Below are positions 7,130 to 13,166 of a DNA stretch of 13,768 nt, in pieces. The notes beneath the pieces were generated by a model, which worked only from the letters and a program-made list of their open reading frames with translations, did not search any database and was not told where the DNA came from. The stretch's first letter is position 1. Each line of letters starts with the position of its first letter. This DNA is from an uncultured Marmoricola sp. (GTDB taxonomy: Bacteria > Actinomycetota > Actinomycetes > Propionibacteriales > Nocardioidaceae). A program made the translations under genes and the position numbers. The stretch covers positions 1-13,768 of the forward strand of contig CALMMO010000359.1 of assembly GCA_937868455.1 (NCBI GenBank). Reading direction: 5' to 3'.

Positions 7130-7801
7130 ATGGCTTACACCGGCAACGTGATTCCTGGCGGCAGCGCCCAGGTGCGAGAACTGCAGGATCTGACCATCAC
7201 CAAGTTTGCGGTCGATGACCAGATGTCGAACAACATCTACTTGCTGACCTGCACCAGCACCGGCGATCAGGTGCTCATTGATGCCGCCGATGACGCACCC
7301 ACGGTGATGAAGTCCGTCGGCAAGTCCGGCCTCACCACCGTCATCACCACCCACCAGCACTGGGATCACCACCGGGCACTGGCTGAGGTCGTCAACGCCA
7401 CTGATGCCGAAACCGTGGCGGGTGCCCTCGATGCCGAGGCCATCACCGAGCAGACCGGCGTAGCAATCGACCGGCCACTAGGCGATGGGGACATCGTGCA
7501 CGTGGGTTGCTGTGAACTTCGCGTGATCCACATCCAAGGCCACACTCCTGGATCGATCGCCTTGGTGTACGCCGACCCGCATGGGCATCACCACCTGTGG
7601 ACCGGCGACTCACTCTTCCCCGGCGGCGTGGGCAACACCTTCGGAGACAAAGAGGCCTTCGTCCAACTCATCGATGACGTAGAAACCAAGATCTTTGGCA
7701 CCTTGCCCGACGACACCTGGTTTTACCCCGGCCACGGCAACGACTCGACGCTGGGGGCCGAGCGCGCGTCGCTGCCGGAGTGGCGGGCGCGTGGCTGGTG
7801 A
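7130..7801 (+). CDS. MBL-fold metallo-hydrolase (glyoxalase II-like)
   Basis: 223 residues. Metal-binding residues of the metallo-beta-lactamase fold are all visible: THQHWDHH at 74-81 (H75, H77, D79, H80), H138 in GHTPGS, D160 in TGDSLF and H202 in GHG. The pattern and size fit the hydroxyacylglutathione hydrolase-like branch, probably a thioesterase or other small-molecule hydrolase; the substrate cannot be told. The frame is open to an ATG at 7049, but that codon lies in the LexA box, and a TACGAT hexamer 7 bases before the ATG at 7130 favours the shorter, leaderless form. A gene of this family next to and divergent from uvrA is a recurring actinobacterial arrangement (from memory, Rv1637c beside uvrA in M. 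tuberculosis). No signal peptide. The next gene overlaps its end by 11 bases. Confidence 0.9.
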   Translation: MAYTGNVIPGGSAQVRELQDLTITKFAVDDQMSNNIYLLTCTSTGDQVLIDAADDAPTVMKSVGKSGLTTVITTHQHWDHHRALAEVVNATDAETVAGALDAEAITEQTGVAIDRPLGDGDIVHVGCCELRVIHIQGHTPGSIALVYADPHGHHHLWTGDSLFPGGVGNTFGDKEAFVQLIDDVETKIFGTLPDDTWFYPGHGNDSTLGAERASLPEWRARGW

Positions 7802-8114
7802 GACCGACTCCCAACCCAACTGGGTGGCACTTGCCAGCTTGAAGCAGGCAATCCTGGGCGAGTTTGAAGCCCAAGGCGTCAACCGAGTCGAGTACGTCAT
7901 CGCCTTCAGCGAACCGTTCAAGTTTTGGGTTTGGCTAGGTACCGAGTCCGACACAGAACGCGATGCCTTGGGCACCGATCACACCATCGATCGCAGTTTC
8001 CGGGCGGTGGCTCAACAATCTGGCGTGAACGAACTCTTTGAGGGCAGCAGCTTCGAGTCACAAGAGACGCTCGACCGCGAGTTTGAGGGCAGTTGGTTCT
8101 ACCGGCTCCGGTGA
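7791..8114 (+). CDS. Small conserved-looking protein of unknown function
   Basis: Not recognised. 107 residues from a GTG at 7791 that overlaps the end of the MBL gene by 11 bases, with GGAG about 10 bases upstream. The frame is open further upstream to 7695, but that part is antiframe sequence of the MBL gene. The protein is acidic and soluble, with no signal peptide, membrane segment or cysteine. It starts with a likely helix (about 12-25), then VEYVIAFSEPFKFWVWLGT, and ends in SWFYRLR. The aromatic-rich centre suggests a compact alpha/beta fold. The overlap indicates translation coupled to the hydrolase. The codon choice follows that of its neighbours, so it is very probably a real gene. 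Confidence 0.75.
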   Translation: MAGETDSQPNWVALASLKQAILGEFEAQGVNRVEYVIAFSEPFKFWVWLGTESDTERDALGTDHTIDRSFRAVAQQSGVNELFEGSSFESQETLDREFEGSWFYRLR

Positions 8115-8164
8115 AGCAGCTACGCGTTTTTTCTGACGGCGGGGTTTGCGCTGCGAGCGCCCGC

Positions 8165-8170
8165 TACGGT
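8165..8170 (+). promoter_or_regulatory. Candidate -10 hexamer of the channel-like gene (leaderless)
   Basis: TACGGT ends 7 bases before the GTG at 8178, the same spacing as at 7117 and 8886. No ribosome-binding site lies between. Confidence 0.45.
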
Positions 8171-8177
8171 TCCATCT

Positions 8178-8873
8178 GTGAACGCCTTTGCCCGGGTCAC
8201 TAAGCACCCATCCGCCATCTTGCTGGGAGTCCAGTTACTCAGCGTGATGGCCTATCCGTTCATGGAGGACACTGCGGTCGGGCGCGCTGCTTTTGGGGTG
8301 CTCGGTGTCGTCGTGCTCGGGGTTGCCGTGTGGGCGGTGCGAGCAAGTCCAGCTCTCACCTGGGTTGCAGGTTTGCTCGGCGTACCTGTCGTCGTACTCA
8401 CGATCCTTGAGGGGATGTGGCCGCATAACTCCGACATCCACCTGGTCTCAGGCATCTTGCACGCGGCGTTCTACGCCTACACCGCTTACGCGATGCTCCG
8501 CTACTTGCTCGCCGACACCCGCATCACCGCGGATGAGTTGTTTGCCGTGGGGGCCGCATTCACGGTGGTCGCATGGTTCTTCGCTTATGTTTACGGCGTA
8601 GTTCAGATCTTGGCGCCAGGGTCATTCACTGCCTATGCGAACCCTGCAGAGCCACGGTCGTGGATGGAGTTGTTGTTCTTGTCCTTCACCGTGCTCACGA
8701 GCACCGGCCTATCCGATGTGACGCCAGTTTTGGGGCATGCCCGCGCGGTAGTCATGCTTGAGCAAGTCACTGGACTGATGTACGTCGCACTCGTGGTCTC
8801 CCGCGCGGTCGGCTTGACACTTAACCCAGCCGTACGTGCCGCAGAACACTCTGCGGGCAACGACAACGATTGA
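8178..8873 (+). CDS. Ion-channel-like membrane protein with degenerate selectivity filter
   Basis: 231 residues, mostly hydrophobic. Segments about 13-28, 35-53, 60-78, 87-110 and 121-145 look membrane-spanning, followed by a pore-like unit: a short helix (162-172), TSTGLSD at 174-180, VTP, and a final membrane helix (188-212). The last part resembles the pore loop and inner helix of the two-TM potassium channel domain (Ion_trans_2), where T-V-G-Y-G-D would be expected; here the filter reads S-T-G-L-S-D, so the GYG triplet is missing. It may pass another ion, be non-selective, or be a regulatory relative. No cytoplasmic ligand-binding domain. The GTG start follows a TACGGT hexamer by 7 bases. 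It precedes psd by 25 bases but psd seems to have its own promoter. Confidence 0.75.
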   Translation: MNAFARVTKHPSAILLGVQLLSVMAYPFMEDTAVGRAAFGVLGVVVLGVAVWAVRASPALTWVAGLLGVPVVVLTILEGMWPHNSDIHLVSGILHAAFYAYTAYAMLRYLLADTRITADELFAVGAAFTVVAWFFAYVYGVVQILAPGSFTAYANPAEPRSWMELLFLSFTVLTSTGLSDVTPVLGHARAVVMLEQVTGLMYVALVVSRAVGLTLNPAVRAAEHSAGNDND

Positions 8874-8885
8874 CCTGCTCTCCCC

Positions 8886-8891
8886 TAGGCT
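8886..8891 (+). promoter_or_regulatory. Candidate -10 hexamer of psd-pssA (leaderless)
   Basis: TAGGCT ends 7 bases before the ATG of psd at 8899; the intervening bases (GACCCCC) hold no ribosome-binding site. Confidence 0.5.
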
Positions 8892-8898
8892 GACCCCC

Positions 8899-9576
8899 AT
8901 GTCCGCACTCGATCGCGAGGCCGGCCCGGCATCCCTGGTTGCCGCCATCCCCGCCGCACTCGCATTGTTCACCGGCCACCGCCGCACTGCAGCCGCACTG
9001 GCATTGCTGCCCGTGGGTGTCGCCGCCTTCTTCCGCGACCCCGTCCGCAGGCCAGACACCCCAGAAGGTGCCGCGCAACTGGCGGCTGATCCCGACTGCG
9101 TGGTTGCCCCAGCCGATGGCAAAGTGATGCACGCTGGCCCGGCTCAGGTTGGTGTGGCTCCCCCAGGCGCTTGGCAGCAGATCAGCATCTTCTTGTCAGT
9201 CTTTGATGTGCACATCAACCGCACCCCCTACGCCGGCGTGGTCACTGATGTGACCTACCGACCGGGTCGCTGGCTTGCGGCGTACAAGTTCGAGAGCGCC
9301 ACGGAAAATGAGCGCAGCGAGATCACGATCGAGCGTGAGGTTGAGGGCCGAGTGCGCCGACTGATCTTCCGCCAGATCGTCGGCCTCGTTGCTCGCCGCG
9401 TTGTCACGCGAGTGGTGCCAGGGCAGCACCTGGTCACCGGTGAGCGCATCGGCTTGATGAAGTTCGGCTCCCGTATGGACATATTCGTCCCGCCGGGTGT
9501 GCAATTGCAGGTCAAACAAGGCGACCGCACAGTTGCCGGCGAGACCGTCATCGCCCGATGGCCGGAGGCAATCTGA
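8899..9576 (+). CDS. psd: Phosphatidylserine decarboxylase proenzyme, short type
   Basis: Psd decarboxylates phosphatidylserine to phosphatidylethanolamine at the membrane. 225 residues, the length of the short (PSD-A) class. Seen: hydrophobic N-terminal segments (about 10-46) for membrane attachment, APADGKV at 70-76, FDVHINRTP at 102-110 and the processing site KFGSRMD at 188-194. Self-cleavage between G190 and S191 makes the beta chain (1-190) and a short alpha chain whose S191 becomes the pyruvoyl cofactor. The ATG at 8899 is chosen over the one at 8836 because the longer form would start inside the channel gene and because TAGGCT stands 7 bases before 8899. Its stop overlaps the start of pssA (TGATG), so both enzymes of the pathway are made together. 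Confidence 0.95.
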   Translation: MSALDREAGPASLVAAIPAALALFTGHRRTAAALALLPVGVAAFFRDPVRRPDTPEGAAQLAADPDCVVAPADGKVMHAGPAQVGVAPPGAWQQISIFLSVFDVHINRTPYAGVVTDVTYRPGRWLAAYKFESATENERSEITIEREVEGRVRRLIFRQIVGLVARRVVTRVVPGQHLVTGERIGLMKFGSRMDIFVPPGVQLQVKQGDRTVAGETVIARWPEAI

Positions 9577-10502
9577 TGAGTCCCTACCCTCCCACCAAGC
9601 CGCGCCGGCGCATTTTGGATCGTTGGCGTCTAGTTTCCCCCAGCGGCGCCGAGGTCGTGTCGCTGCGGCAGCTAAGCCCACGGGAGCGACTTCGGGTCAC
9701 GGCACCGTCGTTCTTCACCACAGCCAACTTGTTTTGTGGCTTTTCATGTGTGCTCATGGCCTTCACCGGCCACTTCCAGATCGCGGCGTCACTCATCGCC
9801 TTCAGCATCATCTTCGATATCGCCGACGGCGCCGTGGCACGTGCAGTCGGTGCTACCTCACCCTTTGGCATCCAACTGGACTCCTTAGCCGACCTGATTT
9901 CCTTCGGCTTGGCTCCCGCAGTGCTGGTCTACACCTGGGCGCTCAAGGAATGGCCTGTGATGGCCTGGGCCGCGGCCTTCTTGTGGCTGGCGTGTGCAGC
10001 GTTCAGATTGGCGCGATTTAACGTCACCATCGATCCGGTCTCTGACAAGAGGTACTGGGTTGGCATGCCCAGCCCCGGTGCTGCTGCCGTCATCATGGCC
10101 ACGATCTTCGCCCTCGACACTCCCGACATCGGCCCCCGAGTCGCCGGAACCTCGCTTCTCCCGGTCGCGATTAGCGTGATTCCGGCCCTCTTGATGGTCT
10201 CGACTGTGCGGTTCCGGTCATTTCGCTACCTGCTCTCGCCCAAGACTGGCCGCGCCAAGCTCACCACCATGTGCGTTGTGGTGGCGATCATCGTTGGCTT
10301 GCTAGTCAACCCGGCAGCCACGCTCTTGGTCTTGGCCTACTCATTTGTGGCGACCGCACCGCTTGGCGTGCTCACTGCGCCGATCCGATCCAAGATTTGG
10401 GGACCCGAGACCGTCGTACCACCACGCACCAGGCTGCGATCGGTGTTCTTGCCGATGGTCGATGAGGACCAACCCGCATCCGAGCCGTGTGAAGGCGACT
10501 AG
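9576..10502 (+). CDS. pssA: CDP-diacylglycerol--serine O-phosphatidyltransferase (PS synthase)
   Basis: PssA joins serine to CDP-diacylglycerol, giving the phosphatidylserine used by Psd. 308 residues, integral membrane. The CDP-alcohol phosphatidyltransferase signature is complete: D81-x2-D84-G85, R89, G98, D102 and D106. At least six hydrophobic helices follow or surround it (about 46-64, 67-82, 107-122, 125-140, 165-180, 190-205, 225-260). The start at 9576 is preferred over the ATG at 9558: GGAGG stands 7 bases before it and it overlaps the psd stop as TGATG. The C-terminal 40 residues are hydrophilic and probably cytosolic. The stop lies 3 bases from the convergent end of kshB. Confidence 0.95.
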   Translation: MSPYPPTKPRRRILDRWRLVSPSGAEVVSLRQLSPRERLRVTAPSFFTTANLFCGFSCVLMAFTGHFQIAASLIAFSIIFDIADGAVARAVGATSPFGIQLDSLADLISFGLAPAVLVYTWALKEWPVMAWAAAFLWLACAAFRLARFNVTIDPVSDKRYWVGMPSPGAAAVIMATIFALDTPDIGPRVAGTSLLPVAISVIPALLMVSTVRFRSFRYLLSPKTGRAKLTTMCVVVAIIVGLLVNPAATLLVLAYSFVATAPLGVLTAPIRSKIWGPETVVPPRTRLRSVFLPMVDEDQPASEPCEGD

Positions 10503-10521
10503 CAGTTACGCGTTGTAACTG
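10503..10521. terminator. Hairpin at the convergent pssA/kshB ends
   Basis: CAGTTAC-GCGTT-GTAACTG, a perfect 7-pair stem starting one base after the pssA stop. It covers the stop and last codons of kshB. No long U-tract on either side, so it is a candidate bidirectional terminator or 3'-end stabiliser. Confidence 0.5.
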
Positions 10522-11606
10522 ATCTTCACTCTCGGGCTCAACGCGGTGGCCTGACAGGCCAAACGGATGCCCTCGCGCAGGTCGTCTTCCTCAAGGACCT
10601 CGTTGTGGTTCATCGCCAAGTCACCTTCAAGCACCACGCACGCGCAGGCCGAGCACTGCCCTGCCTTGCAGGAGTACGGCGCCTCGACGCCCTTAGACGT
10701 CAAGAAGTCCAACAAGGGCTGCTGACCGTCCCAGTCGTCAAAGGTGTAGTCGGTGTCATCGAGATGGGCCTCAACCGTGACCGGTCCGAACGCGACTGGC
10801 GCACCCTCACTGGATGCAGCGTCTTCGAGTGAACTATCAGCGGCGGCTTCCCTTGCCGCAGTGAATTCGGCCATCTCGGGCACGTCGCCAAATGGGTTGC
10901 CGCCCAAAGAAACGAAACGCTCCTGGAGGCGGCGCGAGCGGGGCCACCCCATGTCTTTGAGCACTCCCGTCACGGCATCCATGAAAGGCGCGGGGCCACA
11001 GACCATCGAATTGAAGTCAGGGAAGTTCGCCGCAAAGGCGCGCAGTGAGTCTCGTGATGGGAGGCCTTGGAGGCTCTCTAGCCAGTGAATCAACACGAAC
11101 CGATCGGGGTATTGACTCTGCAATTCACGAAGAACCGAAGCGAAGATCACCGACTGCTCATCACGGTTGGCATAGACCAATACAACGCGGTTGTTGTGTT
11201 CGTGCAACGCAGTGCGCGCGATCGAGAGCACCGGGGTGATGCCCGAACCGCCGGCGAAGAGCAGCAGGTCAGACTCCCACTCTTTGGGGGAGAAGATCCC
11301 CGACGGAGGAATGACACGCAGTTGGCTGCCTGCCTGAACGTTGTCGCAGATCCAGTTGGAGGCGTATCCCCCGACGGTGCGCTTGACGGTCACCTGCCAA
11401 CGATCCTCGTGTGGGGAGGATGAGAGTGAATAGCTTCGGGCCACCAGACCGGTCTGCTCAGAAGGCACGGCCAGGGTGAGGAATTGGCCCGGGAGATAGG
11501 CGAACTCTGCCTTAAGCACCTCGGGCACATCAAAGACCACCGACAGCGCCTCATCGGTCTCGTTGACCACCTCAGCGACGCCTACGACGTATGACTCAGT
11601 ACCCAT
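10506..11606 (-). CDS. kshB: 3-ketosteroid-9-alpha-monooxygenase reductase component
   Basis: KshB passes electrons from NADH through FAD and a plant-type [2Fe-2S] cluster to the Rieske oxygenase KshA, which hydroxylates C9 of 3-keto steroids and triggers opening of ring B. 366 residues from the ATG at 11606. Domains in order: FAD-binding (RSYSLSS at 58-64), NAD-binding (GGSGITP at 119-125, CGPAPFM at 203-209), an Ala/Glu-rich linker (about 247-272), and a C-terminal ferredoxin domain with C313, C318, C321 and C351. The frame continues to a TTG at 11651, but that start lacks a ribosome site and lies inside the preceding small gene. The ATG chosen overlaps that gene by 11 bases. Closely related reductases serve other ring oxygenases; the adjacent kshA makes KshB the best call. 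Confidence 0.92.
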   Translation of the reverse strand: MGTESYVVGVAEVVNETDEALSVVFDVPEVLKAEFAYLPGQFLTLAVPSEQTGLVARSYSLSSSPHEDRWQVTVKRTVGGYASNWICDNVQAGSQLRVIPPSGIFSPKEWESDLLLFAGGSGITPVLSIARTALHEHNNRVVLVYANRDEQSVIFASVLRELQSQYPDRFVLIHWLESLQGLPSRDSLRAFAANFPDFNSMVCGPAPFMDAVTGVLKDMGWPRSRRLQERFVSLGGNPFGDVPEMAEFTAAREAAADSSLEDAASSEGAPVAFGPVTVEAHLDDTDYTFDDWDGQQPLLDFLTSKGVEAPYSCKAGQCSACACVVLEGDLAMNHNEVLEEDDLREGIRLACQATALSPRVKISYNA

Positions 11607-11895
11607 CAATTGCCCCGATCGAGATCGCGCCGTCAGCAACTGCTCGCTCAATGGAGGAGCGCAACCGAGGGCATGGCTCAGCTATGTGTCTCCCACCGGC
11701 GAGCCGCTCTGCTTTGGCGAACTCGGGGCAGTGGGTGAAGTCGTGGTGACGCCATTGGATCGAGGTGTGCTGCTCGGAGTTCTTCTTCACCCCGACCGTG
11801 ACGGTGCAATCAAGGCAAGCCACATCGACGAGTCGGGCCTCGAGGTAGAGGTGCTGATCGCTTCGAGTCGACTCAGACAGTTCGTAGAGCGACAT
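11596..11895 (-). CDS. Four-cysteine protein encoded between kshA and kshB
   Basis: Family not recognised. 99 residues, soluble. The ATG at 11895 overlaps the kshA stop by one base (TGATG) and the gene ends 11 bases inside the start of kshB, so all three are translationally linked in one operon. Cysteines sit at 27 and 30 (C-L-D-C), 56 (HCPEF) and 75 (PCPRL), a CxxC plus two CP motifs, with His 43, 50, 51, 55 and 70 nearby; this could bind a metal or an Fe-S cluster or form disulphides. A CPEFAKAERL block and an Arg-Ser-rich helix (77-90) follow. A 125-residue frame on the opposite strand (11563-11940) would be antisense to both ksh genes and is rejected. Position suggests a role with the Ksh enzyme or its substrate, but this is inference. 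In M. tuberculosis an uncharacterised gene, Rv3527, follows kshA; homology was not tested. Confidence 0.75.
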   Translation of the reverse strand: MSLYELSESTRSDQHLYLEARLVDVACLDCTVTVGVKKNSEQHTSIQWRHHDFTHCPEFAKAERLAGGRHIAEPCPRLRSSIERAVADGAISIGAIDGY

Positions 11896-13049
11896 CAGCT
11901 CACCGGCGCGGCGTCCGGTGCCGCATTGGCGAGGTTTTGAGCGACTTCGGCGCGCCAGTACTCATTGGCCTTGGTGGTGTCGACCTCGAACTCAAACCGA
12001 TCGGTCATGTCTTCGCTGATGTCGGCCACGTCGACGTAGAACTGTTCGTACCAACGCCGCATCTGGTAGACCGGACCGTCTTCCTCGCACAGCAGGGGGT
12101 TTTGGATGGGGGCTTTGTTCAGCCAGATGTTCACATCCTGCATGAACCCTTCAGCGAACAATTGCGTGTAGCGCTCCCCCACCCACTTGGCGGTCTGGTC
12201 ATCAAGACCAGCAGCCTTCTTCACCTTCAAGCCGAACTGCAGCACGAAGGAGTTGGGGCCAGTGGGGATATGGCAGTTGATCAACACCACATCGGTGATG
12301 AAGCCTTTGTAGTCATTGTTGAGCCAGTTGATCATGAATGAGGGACCGAAGTAGGTCGCGTCTGACTTCAGCAGCAGGTTCTCATCGCCGTAGCCCTGTG
12401 CGGTCTTGTCGGGACGCCCAGTGGACTCCATGAACTGGCTAGCCATGTGGCCCTCAAACACGTTGCGGAACTTCAGCGGGAAGGCGAAGTGGATGTAGTA
12501 GAAGTGCGCCATGTCGACGACGTTGTCGACGATCTCACGACAATGTGCGGTCGGCACGTCGAGGCGATTCCAACTCCAGTCGGTGTAGGCATCGGAGTCC
12601 ATGATGTCGTCCAACTCAGGCGGCGCCACGCTCATGTCGGGAGCCGAACCCTCGGGGTCATGCCAGATCATCAACAGACCGTTGCGTTCCATCGCGTGGT
12701 AGGTCTGAGTCTTGGCTCGCAGCGGCACTCGGCGGGCGTAAGGAATCGACTTGCACTTGCCATCGCCGTTCCAGCGCCAGTCGTGGAAGGGGCAAGCCAC
12801 CTCGTCGCCCTTGACGCTGCCTTGGGTCAAATCGCCACCCATGTGCCTGCAGTAGGCATCGATGACCTTCAACTGACCTGCGGTGTCGGCCCACACCACC
12901 AACTTGCCACCAAAGGCACGCACCTCATGAGGTTTGCCGTCGCGGAACTCCGCGGCTGGGCCAAGACAGTGCCAACCACGCGCAAAACGCGTTGGCGTGC
13001 CGCCAGCGTCGAGTTGGCGTTCTTGGGTCGTTGCGGTGTCAGGGCTCAT
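11895..13049 (-). CDS. kshA: 3-ketosteroid-9-alpha-monooxygenase oxygenase component
   Basis: KshA is the Rieske-type non-haem iron oxygenase that hydroxylates C9 of androstadienedione-type steroids or their CoA-linked precursors, leading to cleavage of ring B. 384 residues, the usual size. The N-terminal Rieske domain has C67-R-H69 and C86-P-F-H89 in the family context YCRHMGGDL and VACPFHDWRW. The catalytic iron ligands are H182 and H187 in DMAHFYYIH and D305 in FMQDVNIW. FGPSFMINWL (234-243) and RRWYEQFYVDVADI near the C-terminus are also typical of KshA. The ATG at 13049 has a full AGGAGG site 5 bases upstream. It is the first gene of the kshA-small protein-kshB operon and lies next to a KstR operator. 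The match to mycobacterial KshA is strong from memory. Confidence 0.96.
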   Translation of the reverse strand: MSPDTATTQERQLDAGGTPTRFARGWHCLGPAAEFRDGKPHEVRAFGGKLVVWADTAGQLKVIDAYCRHMGGDLTQGSVKGDEVACPFHDWRWNGDGKCKSIPYARRVPLRAKTQTYHAMERNGLLMIWHDPEGSAPDMSVAPPELDDIMDSDAYTDWSWNRLDVPTAHCREIVDNVVDMAHFYYIHFAFPLKFRNVFEGHMASQFMESTGRPDKTAQGYGDENLLLKSDATYFGPSFMINWLNNDYKGFITDVVLINCHIPTGPNSFVLQFGLKVKKAAGLDDQTAKWVGERYTQLFAEGFMQDVNIWLNKAPIQNPLLCEEDGPVYQMRRWYEQFYVDVADISEDMTDRFEFEVDTTKANEYWRAEVAQNLANAAPDAAPVS

Positions 13050-13054
13050 GAGTG

Positions 13055-13060
13055 CCTCCT
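13055..13060 (-). promoter_or_regulatory. Strong Shine-Dalgarno site of kshA
   Basis: AGGAGG on the minus strand, 5 bases before the kshA ATG. It fixes the start and contrasts with the leaderless genes elsewhere in the window. Confidence 0.85.
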
Positions 13061-13092
13061 AATGCGAACCGACTTGCTTGTCTGCTCAAGAC

Positions 13093-13106
13093 TAGAACAG
13101 GTTATA
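13093..13106. promoter_or_regulatory. KstR operator between kshA and the fadE gene
   Basis: TAGAACAGGTTATA fits the KstR consensus TnnAACnnGTTnnA at every fixed position. KstR is the TetR-family repressor of cholesterol catabolism in mycolic-acid actinobacteria and relatives. The site overlaps a TATAGT hexamer (13103-13108) usable as -10 for the plus-strand fadE and lies 44 bases upstream of the kshA start, so one site could control both directions. Confidence 0.85.
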
Positions 13107-13108
13107 GT
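13103..13108 (+). promoter_or_regulatory. Candidate -10 hexamer of the fadE promoter
   Basis: TATAGT, overlapping the KstR operator. TTGTCT at 13078-13083 could be the -35, although the 19-base spacer is long. It would give a leader of about 50 bases, which agrees with the AGGA site 7 bases before the fadE ATG. Confidence 0.4.
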
Positions 13109-13125
13109 TTTCGTGTCGAGCGGGC

Positions 13126-13138
13126 CAGTGTGACACTG
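13126..13138. promoter_or_regulatory. Second inverted repeat in the kshA-fadE intergenic region
   Basis: CAGTGT-G-ACACTG, perfect 6-base arms, about 29 bases before the fadE ATG and outside the KstR consensus. It may be an operator for another regulator or a leader hairpin of the fadE mRNA. Confidence 0.35.
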
Positions 13139-13166
13139 CGCCCATTTCCCACCTTAGGACTCACTT

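Noticed and set aside
8115..8177. Possible terminator around the T6 run at 8127-8132
   Set aside because: The only nearby hairpin (ACCGG-CT-CCGGT) is short and separated from the T-run by 14 bases; GCGCT-GCG-AGCGC at 8148-8160 lies after the run. Not good enough to call.
11563..11940. 125-residue plus-strand frame between kshA and kshB
   Set aside because: It would be antisense to the ends of both ksh genes, has no ribosome site, and competes with the well-placed 99-residue minus-strand gene that overlaps its neighbours in operon style.
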